Notes under the pieces: model-generated | What the model was told of the DNA's origin: nothing | Databases searched by the model: none | The model's input: only the letters and a program-made list of their open reading frames with translations | Position numbers and translations under genes: made by a program | NCBI GenBank assembly: GCA_037178625.1 | Contig: CM074146.1 | Coordinates: 124,001 to 188,000, forward strand | Reading direction: 5' to 3' | From: Skeletonema tropicum | Taxonomy: Eukaryota > Bacillariophyta > Thalassiosirophyceae > Thalassiosirales > Thalassiosiraceae | Length of the DNA: 64,000 nucleotides | In this document: piece by piece, positions 30,404 to 41,838 of the stretch | How the letters are laid out: every line of letters starts with the position of its first letter | How positions within the stretch are numbered: position 1 is the stretch's first letter

Positions 30404-31719
30404 CACTCCTGTGAGTTCACGGACTGTTGTGGTGATTGTGGAACGTTCGTGGACTCATTCCCATTCTCTCTCTCAAATCTTCTCTGTAATTTATCATGAT
30501 GGATGCCCATTAGTTCGTCCACGTCCACAGGGCCATGTTCATCGTGTTCAATGTTCATGATGATGTTCCTGAACCGTCTGAATTTGGATCCTCCTAAGGG
30601 CTTGGTAAAGAAATCACCGATCATCTCGTCTGTGGGACAATACTCCATAGTGATTTGTCTTCTCTCCTGTACGTCTGCCACGAAGAAGTATCTAATGTTC
30701 ATGTGTCTAGTGCGCTTTCCGCTCGATCCCTTTCCATTGGTCTCAAGGAGCATGGCGCTTTGGTTATCTTGGTGTACGACTGACGGTTTCATGGGATATC
30801 CTTGTGCTTCCATGAAGTACCTGGTCCACAGGATCCCAGGCATATTGTCATGCACTGCGACTACCTCCGCCTCAGTTGAGCTTGTAGTGTTGATCTTTTG
30901 TGCGCTGGACATGCCATTCACCATTCCCTTTCCGAACGTCATGTATGCACCAGTGTGGCTTTTCATATCATCATGTACCGCGAAAGCTCCGTCGATAAAC
31001 CAATGATTCTGATCAAGTCTATTCGCCTCAATCTTCAGGCGCAGGAATTTAGTTCTTCTGACGTACTTGATGACGCGTGCGAGCTTCTTATAGTCATCTT
31101 CATCTGGTTCCTGTACACGCTTGGTCAGGAATGATACAGCGGTTCGGAGGTCAGGTCTTGCGCGTTGTGATGCGAATAGTAATTGGGCTGTAACGCGGTG
31201 GAACAATGCAGCTCTTTCTTCATCAAGCTTCGGTGCATCGTCCCGTGTTTTGAATAAATGACTTGCCGCAGGAGTCGCTGCCGTACCATCCATGTCTTCA
31301 GGAAGGTCCTCCAATACTTCGTTGAGGTATTTTTCCATATTCACCATCACGCTGTTCTCGTCCGAAAAATCGAGCGTCATGCCCAGATAATCGTGCACCT
31401 TTCCCCTTTTGACAGTTAGCTCTCCAACTTTGCCGAATTCCTCTTTCAGGGATGACAGCACTTCATCTACAACCTTTGAATCGACGTGTGATATCTTCAG
31501 ATCATCCACATGCCACACGATGGTACATTGTTTCCCATTTATCTCCTTGTTGGCTACGCACCAGTCGTATGGATTGACGACGAAACCTTGGTCCTTCAGG
31601 TATGATGAAAGCTTTTTCCAGAAGAGGACGGCCCCCTTCAGGGTTCCGTATAGTGCAACATTCAGTTTGCAGTATATGTGCGATTGTCCTCGGTGATTGT
31701 GGACGTATTTTTGATAATA
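30307..31719 (-). pseudogene. Copia-2 Pol: RT C-terminal part and RNase H
   Basis: The frame is open from the Helitron-like junction (YYQKYVHNHRGQ) through LNVALYGTLKG, IVWHVDDLKIS (HVDD active site), VHDYLGM and SQRARPDLRTAVSFL. RNase H follows with FIDGAFAVHDD, STEAEVVAVHD, HQDNQSAM and the C-terminal DFFTKPLGGSKF. It continues upstream in the piece at 35612-37911 once the insertion is removed. The last 32 codons lie inside the 3' LTR. Confidence 0.9.
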
Positions 31720-32193
31720 AACAGGGGCGCGCAGAATGGTGCGATAGTGGTGGCGTGCAGCGGTGTATGTGGCGGGTTCAGCGCGGGCCCTCGGGGCCTG
31801 TAAAGTATTGTGTCGTCATCTTGCTGTTGGCCATTTGCTGTGTGGCTTGTCAGTAGTCTTTATACAACGGAATTCGGCTATAAAGTTGCTCTGCAATGAC
31901 GTTGGCCTTAATTGGTATAATTGTGCTGTGCACAATTTTACCAATTAGTCTCTTTACAATAGAATACGGCTATAAAGTTGCTCTGCAATGACGTTGTCAA
32001 TCTTTATCAATGTGAAAAGAAATGTCTTGAATGCAATAAGCCACGAAGTCCTTATTACAAGCTAGGAGTTTTTCCAGATGATGGTAGTAAGCAATATAAC
32101 CGAACTCTTTATGATTCATTAATTACGAGTTTCGGTGGAGCTTAGCCACCTTCATCAGCGGTTCTAATTGCGTGGAGACAGGCCACAAAAAAT

Positions 32194-32409
32194 TTGAATC
32201 AAAAGGTCTCAAGAATGAGAAAAGGCGTGGTAGCTGTCATTGTTCTAACGGTCGTAAGTTTTGTTGGCGTTTCGTGGGCGTGGGCCAGCGTACAAGGCAT
32301 ATCTTTTCCATCGGGGAGATCCAAAGTAGCGAGCAAATTACTTCCGGAACTTCAACTTGAAGTGTTGGGATTTTCCCCCCTCCTATCCCCGCTGAAATGC
32401 CAATTTTGA
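32194..32409 (+). CDS. signal-peptide-like reading frame in Helitron-like copy A
   Basis: 71 codons. From an internal Met it reads MRKGVVAVIVLTVVSFVGV then SWAWA-S, a good signal-peptide shape with an A-x-A-like site. The remainder has no known motif. A 71-bp part recurs at 15311-15381. In copy B the frame changes after the shared part. It could be a captured host exon, or chance. Confidence 0.3.
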   Translation: MNQKVSRMRKGVVAVIVLTVVSFVGVSWAWASVQGISFPSGRSKVASKLLPELQLEVLGFSPLLSPLKCQF

Positions 32410-33128
32410 TTGTCATTTAGATGCTATATCTTATGATTTAGATCTAAAAATCGCTTGATTTGTGCTAAAAAGGACTTTTCCAGGCTAATTAAGTCAGATT
32501 GTCGATGAGCTTCTTCGTTCTTTCCGGTGTGCATCCCCGTCACCCTCTATTTTCTTAATTTTTTCTCTGAGTGACGTGGTAAACTTCGTTACTTAAGGAA
32601 TTAGTACACTTGATTCCAATCGTCTTACGTCACAAAGTACCAGAAGTCAGGTGTTGGCAAAATCCAATGAACAAAAAAGTATTTAAGTTCATGCAGCAAG
32701 TACTCAGGTCGACATTGGCTCAATTACATTATCTGCCGAGTCGTCTATTGATGCAAGTCTAAATAGACGCCGACGTTGGTTGCCGACGTGTTTGCATTTG
32801 AATAACTGCCGATCTTTGGCCACGTACTGATCAATACGTCAGTTCTTAACTCCACGTCGACGTCTTGTGTTGAGCTGAATCTTTTTGTCGACGTGTTGTC
32901 GATGTGTTGAACCACAAGATCTTGTGTTGCCGACGTAGCTTACGAAGGAACTCGTTTACTTCATGACGTGGTTGGTTATTGATTGCATTGTTCTCTGCTG
33001 ATTATTGCGCTGGTGCGTTGGCGGCGGTTATGTAGGCAGTTTGTACGTTGTCGAGCCGTTCAACAGCTCTCATAAATTATGCATTGCATCATTTACATCA
33101 TCACATTTCTACATTGTCCGAATAAATA

Positions 33129-33908
33129 ATGAAGTTTGGCAACACAAATCCAGTTATATCCACCGTTGGTAGTAATGGTAAGGGCTTCCATGCCGTGCGG
33201 AATCGGAGCAATGTCGATGCACGTCTTACTTCGTCAGGGGTCAAGACTGCCGCTAAACCGTCGGCTCCTGTCATTGCATTGAGCGTAACAGACATCAATT
33301 GGCGTTTGGTGCGTACCGACGATCGTATCTTCTTGCTGCTAGCGTCTGTTGCATTAGGCGATGGGTTTGACGTTGCCAAGTTGGAGAAGGAACAACTGCT
33401 CTTTTCTGCTCTTTCCGTCTTTGAAGTCGGGTCAATCAAGTACATCCTGAATGAACTGTCTGAACATTACCCGAATGTCCCAGTTGGTAAGACTGATTCT
33501 ACTGACAAAGATGATCTGGTGTCTGCAGCGGTCAACTTCTTAATGTTTGCCGCTATTGCTCAGAAAGGAGGTACAAGCCAAGCGCCGTACACTTCAAATT
33601 GTGAGCATTTTTGGTAAGAGAGAAGGTTAACCTTCGTGTGGTTCAATGATTTTGGTATTTTTGTTCATTGTACAGTTTTACAAATTCTGTCTTTCCTTTT
33701 TACTTACAAGTTTTTTTTCAACCTTCAACTTCACACCAGTGATGAGAACGGGAAACTTGTACTTGAAGACAAAACTCATTCGGGCTCCCGTGATCAACCT
33801 GTTCAAGATGATGATGAACCGGATTTGTCCGAGAAAGGTGCTGTCACGAAAAAGTCTAAACCGGTACCTGTCGGAGAGAAGGCCTCTCCTGATTCAACTA
33901 TCATGTGA
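33129..33908 (+). CDS. unknown two-exon protein in Helitron-like copy A
   Basis: Exon 33129-33613 begins at an ATG and encodes MKFGNTNPVIS ... DDRIFLLLASVALGDGFDVAKLE ... EHYPNVPVGKTDSTDKDD. An intron with a GTAAGA donor (33614) and a pyrimidine-rich CACACCAG acceptor (ending 33739) joins in phase to DENGKLVLEDKTHSGS and an acidic tail ending at 33908. A GTGAGT donor overlaps the stop, so more exons are possible. I do not recognise the family. The same exon structure in copy B suggests it is a real gene, and perhaps a captured host gene. Confidence 0.5.
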
Positions 33909-34025
33909 GTTTATTTTGTGTGCATGTGCACTGCCGCACTAAGTATCGCTTGCTTATTGAATCATTTTAGTATAATCGATCACTGAACAATTTTACCTAA
34001 TAAACAAATGCAACTGCCTACGTAG

Positions 34026-35116
34026 ACATGCTGATCAAAACACACGAACGACTGAAAGTACCAATAGCTAGGCTCAGGTGTCAATTCAGCAGCAGGATGG
34101 CGGGCAATAACACAGCATACCAGTCGCACTTTTACGGCAGGAGGCTATTCTACACCTTTGATGTGTGCGTAGGTGCACATGTTTGCTTGGAGTCAGCCAA
34201 CATCGATCCCAACTCAGGATTGTACGTCTCAGCTATTGGGGTAGTAGTCGAGATCGTTTACGATAAGGATCGCTCCGTTGGACCAAACAGTAAAGGTGAG
34301 GTTAGCCTACCGAAGTACATTGTTGTGGATTTCCCTACATACAAACCACCACCAGGCGAGGACCCATGGGACAAGAACAACCCAACGGTGAGTAAAAGTT
34401 GACACACGAAAGACACAAGACAATTGCCACTCTCTGCGAAAACACTACTAACTCATTTCATACTGATACAAATGCATCCTACCCCAACTTATTGCGCACA
34501 GCACGTGCCAATCCCACCCTACGAGCAGATTTGCAACAGGGGATGCTGCACCGCATTATTCATGCCATTGCAAATTGCCTACGCCATCACCATTCACCGC
34601 TGTCAAGGACTCGAAGCTGGATGCGACAAAGGAGACCGCTGGAACCGCATGATAATAGATCCTGCAGATGAGTTGTGGGAGATTAGCAAGTTTCTTGGGA
34701 CAATGTACGTGGCTACCAGCAGAGGCAAAACACTTGGCTCCAAAGATCAAGCATACCCGTTGGACAGTGCCATATACTGGACGGGAAGCAACATTTCAAC
34801 CAACCGAATAAAGAATTGCAAGAGAAAGCAAAATGGCCAGTTCTGCGAATCGTACAAGAAGCGAGCAAAGTGGGTGGAATACTTGGAGGGAAAGGCAGAA
34901 GAGTCGAAGACGAGGTATAGCAAGAGAAAGTTAGAGGAAATCACAAAAACATCGTACGCAGCAGCAATCAAGGGCGATTTCATCAAAGACAGGGAAGACC
35001 TGACAACCAGGATTACTGACATCATAACCAATCCGAACAAGAAGTGGAAAGAAGCGAAGAAGGATCACGAAATCCCAAATGATTACTTCGCAGGATCTGC
35101 ATCTGGTGATGAGTAA
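34026..35116 (+). CDS. Pif1-type helicase, C-terminal fragment (copy A)
   Basis: Exon 34026-34387 carries KVPIARLRCQFSS ... CVGAHVCLESANIDPNSGLY ... LPKYIVVDFP. A GTGAGT...GCGCACAG intron (34388-34501) leads to exon 34502-35116 with MPLQIAYAITIHRCQGLEAG (motif VI-like) and FLGTMYVATSRGKTLGS, then a basic, coiled-coil-like tail. These match the last third of Pif1/RRM3-type helicases used by Helitrons. The Walker A and B part and the Rep nuclease are absent, so the element cannot encode its own transposase. Intron positions agree between copies. The tail here stays in frame to 35116. Confidence 0.7.
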
Positions 35117-35611
35117 AATTGATCACTGCACAATTTTACTAAAAGGACAATTTCTCACAACGAAGAATACGAAAACTAAATCCAGCGTCTGCATCTGGTG
35201 ATTAGTAAAATTAATCGCTGCACAGTTTTCCAAAAAAGTCAATTTCTCGCGACGAAGAAATAAGACAACTAAATCGACTAACACCAGTGCAAAACCTGTA
35301 TTTCTTTCTCGTACAGACCGATTTAGATGCTCAAAAAGCGGCTTTAGTACAGTAAATTTCTCGCTTTCAACAGGTACTTCTCGCTTTCTACGTAGGAACA
35401 CATACAGATCCTACGCCGGTAGGCTCTACTGAGGACTCTACGTGTCATCCAGGTAAACCTTCTCACTAAAAAGCACATATACTGATTCCTCAATTAAACC
35501 CTGTAGAAAATTTTGGCTGAATAATTCTGAATTTCCTACCTGTAATAGAAGGGCACCTGCGGCCCCCTATTACGCTGCTCTGCGCTCCATGAACAGGGGC
35601 CCCGAGGGCCG

Positions 35612-37911
35612 ATCATCCGGAGATATTTTGGCTAGGAGTTCCGCCATTCGACCATCTAGAACGACGTGTACGTCCCTGTCTTCCTTGGGCATCTTCGTTT
35701 GAATGAATGCCCCTGGAATGTCCGCCGTGGCTACGTCTCTTTTTTCGTAGGCGTCTACCATACATGTAAGCATAATACCAGCAAGCGTTGCAGTGGGTGA
35801 TGATGCCTCCGCCTTGGGTATATAGGCTCGTTGTTTTCTACCGTCTGCGCATCCTCTGCCTTTGATTCTGCCGTCTCGCTTCTCCTTCAGATACATGAGG
35901 TACTTGAGAGCCTCTGCCCTCTCCTCTTTGGTGAGTTCATACCAGTGCTTGGGTTGAAAACCCTCCATATCGTGAATCTGCTGCAGTTCCTTTTGAATGG
36001 CTTCCTCTCCTTTTTCTCCGAAAACTTTTAGTCCTTTCCTCCAGTTCATCTGCTCCGTGGTGAAGAGGTACTCTGGCTCCTGATCGATTTCACTTTCATC
36101 CCCTTGTAGTCCTTGCTTCCATCCGAGGTGATCAGTTAAAAACATCCATTCCGCTTCACTCTGAGCAATGAGTATTTCGCTGTATCCATTGTCCTCCTCC
36201 CCATCCATGTTGAGTAGTAGGAATTGATCAATGTCTCGTGGGATCTCACCGAATGTGGCAAACATGTTGTATTCTGAGCTGAACTGATCGTTGAGGGGTG
36301 ATTGCGTTGCCTTTCTTACCGCTGCATTGCTGAACATTCTCGGATTCATCACGTGAACTCTTCCACTTGTGACGTTGACGTATTCAGATGTTGAGTAGAG
36401 GGAGTTGGGCTTTCTTGCACGTGTGCTTCTTCGCACTCCTGTGGTTTCACCTTCTTCCTGGTTGACATCTTCCGTAATTGTTTCATCTGCCATTCCTGTT
36501 GCTTCATCATTATCCACTCCTGTTGTTTCATCATCATTTACTTCTTTGTACACTCCTGCTGTTTCGTCATCGTTTATTTCTCCTGGCTCGTCGTCGTCCA
36601 CTCCTGTTGTTTCCTCATCGTCCACTCCTGCTGTTTCGACATCTGGCGCATTATTCACTCCTGCATTTGTCGTGTGGTTTATTTCATCGTTTTCATTTTC
36701 ATCTGCCTCGCTGCCATAGTCGTCATCATCATCATCATCATCAGAATCTGCGTCGTCGTCGTCTTCGGCAGGGTCATAATCCTCATCACTTTCATCATTA
36801 TCATCATTATCATCATCCACTCCTGCGGTCTCCGCCTCATCAAGCGGAAGATCGTCCTCATCACGGTCTAAGTCGGCGTATAGGGTATCGAGATCAATAT
36901 TATCACGGTTAGTAAAGGTAAGATTCCGTGCTGCCTTGGCACGGCGTGCCAGATGGTGGACCCTTGTTATGGCATCCTCAGGTAAAGGGAGGCGGGTGAA
37001 GCTGCGCCTGTTGATGACGCGTCCCATAGATAGGCTGATGAAGTTGTACGAACCGTCCCCAGTAGGGCGGGTGGCAATAGCACCAATAGTGCGAGGGGAC
37101 ATGGAATTGTCATGCTCTTCGTGTGTCTGAGCATACTCGAAGAGTTCAACCCCGCAGTGTTTGTTGTAGTCAAGCTTACGATTGAGAACAATCTCAGCAG
37201 GACTCTGAGTGGTGGAGATGCCCGTCGACAGAGGGAACATATTGCGCCACCAGACGGCGCTGTACACCATTTCGATTACGAAGATAGGCGGGACATGCTG
37301 GAAAGGCATAATATTGTAGGATGCACGGGTACGCTCCTTGATGGTCCGGATGTAACGCTCGATCTCGGGCACGTGATCATCACGAGCAACCACATGAAGA
37401 TGAACATGTAAGTCTGCAATGTCTCCTCGCATCGATTCAAATTGGCCATCCGCTAGCATGATTGTTACCCTGAAGCCTCGAATGGCATAAGCACTGACAA
37501 TCGCCTTGAAGTGTTTAAGGATGTGAGCGTCTTTCATTGTGTCCAGCTTACCGGCCGATCCAAACTTGATGTGTCGGCTGATAGATAACAGGAAGGGAAT
37601 GCCGGTCACTTTCATTATGTCAACAGATAGGGTGACGTCACGGTAATTTGGCATGATCTGCGGTGGTAGATCAGTAACGGTGACACGAATGGGTGCCGGA
37701 CGTTGTCGCACCGTCTTTCCTTTGAGGGATCCAATGTCAGGGCCCCAGATTGTCTCCGCGTTCAAGATATCCCTAGTGGTGATGGGACAGTTGGGGATAA
37801 GATTCTCCTTCAAATACCGCATGAAATCTTTTGTTGACGACCGATGATCCGCTGGAGACTGCGAGCTTTCCGTGCATTCGCAACATCATAAGCAGAAAAT
37901 TGATTTATATA
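35612..37911 (-). pseudogene. Copia-2 Pol: integrase and RT N-terminal part
   Basis: Frame 35612-37822 carries integrase D, D, E positions (TLSVDIMKV, IMLADGQFE, DDHVPEIERYI). A long acidic linker with repeated TTGVDD/TAGVDD motifs follows, then the RT fingers (KEKRDGRIKGRG, SPTATLAGI, VATADIPGAF) up to LLAKISPDD at the insertion. Upstream, 37823-37911 encodes the end of the pre-integrase region (QFSAYDVANARKARSLQRI) in another frame, so a one-base frameshift lies at about 37830-37840. The linker holds eight close copies of the polypurine-tract motif. Confidence 0.9.
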
Positions 37912-39335
37912 AACAGGGGCGCGCAGAATGGTGCGATAGTGGTGGCGTGCAGCGGTGTATGTGGCGGGTTCAGCGCGGGCCCTCGGGGCCTGTAAAGTAT
38001 TGTGTCGTCATCTTGCTGTTGGCCATTTGCTGTGTGGCTTGTCAGTAGTCTTTATACAACGGAATTCGGCTATAAAGTTGCTCTGCAATGACGTTGGCCT
38101 TAATTGGTATAATTGTGCTGTGCACAATTTTACCAATTAGTCTCTTTACAATAGAATACGGCTATAAAGTTGCTCTGCAATGACGTTGTCAATCTTTATC
38201 AATGTGAAAAGAAATGTCTTGAATGCAATAAGCCACGAAGTCCTTATTACAAGCTAGGAGTTTTTCCAGATGATGGTAGTAAGCAATATAACCGAACTCT
38301 TTATGATTCATTAATTACGAGTTTCGGTGGAGCTTAGCCACCTTCATCAGCGGTTCTAATTGCGTGGAGACAGGCCACAAAAAATTTGAATCAAAAGGTC
38401 TCAAGAATGAGAAAAGGCGTGGTAGCTGTCATTGTTCTAACGGTCGTAAGTTTTGTTGGCGTTTCGTGGGCGTGGGCCAGCGTACAAGGCATATCTTTTC
38501 CATCGGGGAGATCCAAAGTAGCGTAGCTACGTGCTTTGCTCTGAATTACTTCCGGAACTTCAACTTGAAGTGTTGGGATTTTCCCCCCTCCTGTCCCCGC
38601 TGAAATGCCCATTTTGATTGTCATTTAGATGCTATATCTTATGATTTAGATCTAAAAATCGCTTGATTTGTGCTAAAAAGGACTTTTCCAGGCTAATTAA
38701 GTCAGAATGTCGATGAGCTTCTTCGTTCTTTCCGGTGTGCATCCCCGTACCCTCTATTTTCTTAATTTTTTCTCTGAGTGACGTGGTAAACTTCGTTACT
38801 TAAGGAATTAGTACACTTGATTCCAATCGTCTTACGTCACAAAGTACCAGAAGTCAGGTGTTGGCAAAATCCAATGAACAAAAAAGTATTTAAGTTCATG
38901 CAGCAAGTACTCTGGTCGACATTGGCTCAATTACATTATCTGCCGAGTCGTCTATTGATGCAAGTCTAAATAGACGCCGACGTTGGTTGCCGACGTGTTT
39001 GCATTTGAATAACTGCCGATCTTTGGCCACGTACTGATCAATACGTCAGTTCTTAACTCCACGTCGACGTCTTGTGTTGAGCTGAATCTTTTTGTCGACG
39101 TGTTGTCGATGTGTTGAACCACAAGATCTTGTGTTGCCGACGTAGCTTACGAAGGAACTCGTTTACTTCATGACGTGGTTGGTTATTGATTGCATTGTTC
39201 TCTGCTGATTATTGCGCTGGTGCGTTGGCGGCGGTTATGTAGGCAGTTTGTACGTTGTCGAGCCGTTCAACAGCTCTCATAAATTATGCATTGCATCATT
39301 TACATCATCACATTTCTACATTGTCCGAATAAATA

Positions 39336-40116
39336 ATGAAGTTTGGCAACACAAATCCAGTTATATCCACCGTTGGTAGTAATGGTAAGGGCTTCCGTGC
39401 CGTGCGGAATCGGAGCAATGTCGATGCACGTCTTACTTCGTCAGGGGTCAAGACTGCCGCTAAACCGTCGGCTCCTGTCATTGCATTGAGCGTAACAGAC
39501 ATCAATTGGCGTTTGGTGCGTACCGACGATCGTATCTTCTTGCTGCTAGCGTCTGTTGCATTAGGCGATGGGTTTGACGTTGCCAAGTTGGAGAAGGAAC
39601 AACTGCTCTTTTCTGCTCTTTCCGTCTTTGAAGTCGGGTCAATCAAGTACATCCTGAATGAACTGTCTGAACATTACCCGAATGTCCCAGTTGGTAAGAC
39701 TGATTCTACTGACAAAGATGATCTGGTGTCTGCAGCGGTCAACTTCTTAATGTTTGCCGCTATTGCTCAGAAAGGAGGTACAAGCCAAGCGCCGTACACT
39801 TCAAATTGTGAGCATTTTTGGTAAGAGAGAAGGTTAACCTTCGTGTGGTTCAATGATTTTGGTATTTTTGTTCATTGTACAGTTTTACAAATTCGGTCTT
39901 TCCTTTTTACTTACAAGTTTTTTTTTCAACCTTCAACTTCACACCAGTGATGAGAACGGGAAACTTGTACTTGAAGACAAAACTCATTCGGGCTCCCGTG
40001 ATCAGCCTGTTCAAGATGATGATGAACCGGATTTGTCCGAGAAAGGTGCTGTCACGAAAAAGTCTAAACCGGTACCTGTCGGAGAGAAGGCCTCTCCTGA
40101 TTCAACTATCATGTGA
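39336..40116 (+). CDS. unknown two-exon protein in Helitron-like copy B
   Basis: Counterpart of 33129-33908, with the same first exon, GTAAGA donor and CACACCAG acceptor. Protein differences are few (for example His to Arg near residue 20). Function unknown. Confidence 0.5.
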
Positions 40117-40233
40117 GTTTATTTTGTGTGCATGTGCACTGCCGCACTAAGTATCGCTTGCTTATTGAATCATTTTAGTATAATCGATCACTGAACAATT
40201 TTACCTAATAAACAAATGCAACTGCCTACGTAG

Positions 40234-41210
40234 ACATGCTGATCAAAACACACGAACGACTGAAAGTACCAATAGCTAGGCTCAGGTGTCAATTCAGCAG
40301 CAGGATGGCGGGCAATAACACAGCATACCAGTCGCACTTTTACGGCAGGAGGCTATTCTACACCTTTGATGTGTGCGTAGGTGCACATGTTTGCTTGGAG
40401 TCAGCCAACATCGATCCCAACTCAGGATTGTACGTCTCAGCTATTGGGGTAGTAGTCGAAATCGTTTACGATAAGGATCGCTCCGTTGGACCAAACGGTA
40501 AAGGTGAGGTTAGCCTACCGAAGTACATTGTTGTGGATTTCCCTACATACAAACCACCACCAGGCGAGGACCCATGGGACAAGAACAACCCAACGGTGAG
40601 TAAAAGTTGACACACGAAAGACACAAGACAATTGCCACTCTCTGCGAAAACACTACTAACTCATTTCATACTGATACAAATGCATCCTACCCCAACTTAT
40701 TGCGCACAGCACGTGCCAATCCCACCCTACGAGCAGATTTGCAACAGGGGATGCTGCACCGCATTATTCATGCCATTGCAAATTGCCTACGCCATCACCA
40801 TCCACCGCTGTCAAGGACTCGAAGCTGGATTCGACAAAGGAGACCGCTGGAACCGCATGATAATTGATCCAGCAGATGAGTTGTGGGAGATTAGCAAGTT
40901 TCTTGGAACAATGTACGTGGCTACCAGCAGAGGCAAAACACTTGGCTCCAAAGATCAAGCATACCCGTCGGACAGTGCCATATACTGGACCGGAAGCAAC
41001 ATTTCAACGAACCGATTAAAAAATTGCAAGAGAAAGCAAAATGGCCAGTTCTGCGAATCGTACAAGAAGCGAGCAAATTGGGTGAAATACTTGGAGGGGA
41101 AGGCAGAAGAGTCGAAGACGAGGTATAGCAAGAGAAAGTTGGAAGAAATCACAGAAACATCGTACGCAGCAGCAATCAGGGCAATTTCATCAAAGACAGG
41201 ACAGACCTGA
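40234..41210 (+). CDS. Pif1-type helicase, C-terminal fragment (copy B, shortened tail)
   Basis: Same two exons as copy A (to 40595, then 40710-41210). A single-base loss near 41175 shifts the frame, so the tail ends ...AAAIRAISSKTGQT instead of continuing for about 38 more residues. The helicase motifs MPLQIAYAITIHRCQGLEAG and YVATSRGKTLGS are retained. Confidence 0.65.
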
Positions 41211-41838
41211 CAACCAGGATTACCAACATCATAACCAACCCGAACAAGAAGTGGAAAGAAGCGAAGAAGGATCATGAAATCCCAAGTGATTACTTCGCAG
41301 GATCTTCATCTGGTGATTAGTAAAATTGATCACTGCACAGTTTTACAAAACAGACACTTTCTCACCACAAAGAATACAACAACTCAATTAAGCGTCTGCA
41401 TCTGGTGATCAGTAAAACATCTGCAAGCGCACGATTCGATATATCAAGCACAGTTTTACAAAAAGACATTTTCTCGCGACGAAGAAAGACAAAAACTAAA
41501 TCGACTAACGCCCGTGTAAAACCTGTATTTCTTTCTCGTACAGACCGATTTAGATGCTCAAAAAGCGGCTTTAGTACAGTAAATTTCTCGCTTTCAACAG
41601 GTACTTCTCGCTTTCTACGTAGGAACACATACAGATCCTACGCCGGTAGGCTCTACTGAGGACTCTACGTGTCATCCAGGTAAACCTTCTCACTAAAAAG
41701 CACATATACTGATTCCTCAATTAAACCCTGTAGAAAATTTTGGCTGAATAATTCTGAATTTCCTACCTGTAATAGAAGGGCACCTGCGGCCCCCTATTAC
41801 GCTGCTCTGCGCTCCATGAACGGGGGCCCCGAGGGCCG

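Larger units (their letters stand above)
31720..35611 (+). mobile_element. Helitron2-like element, copy A (3.9 kb)
   Basis: Starts AACAGGGGCGCGCAGAATGG and ends GGGGCCCCGAGGGCCG. Removing it restores the Copia-2 codons GAT|TAT exactly (ISPDD|YYQKYV), so it entered between two T without target duplication. The 3' end pairs with a subterminal 5' sequence (GGCCCTCGGGGCC about 65 bp in), an asymmetric inverted repeat. It encodes an unknown protein and a Pif1-type helicase fragment on the plus strand. Near-identical copy at 37912-41838. Confidence 0.75.
37912..41838 (+). mobile_element. Helitron2-like element, copy B (3.9 kb)
   Basis: Same termini and genes as copy A. Its removal restores AAT|TAT in the Copia-2 frame (VADN|YINQF), again a T|T site without duplication. 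Differences from copy A are mostly single bases and small indels, so the copies are of similar age. Same orientation as copy A, opposite to Copia-2 transcription. Confidence 0.75.

Noticed and set aside
31720..35611. Canonical Helitron with TC...CTRR ends at an A|T site
   Set aside because: The codon-level junctions place the insertion at T|T and the 3' end is not CTRR. The Helitron2-like reading fits better.
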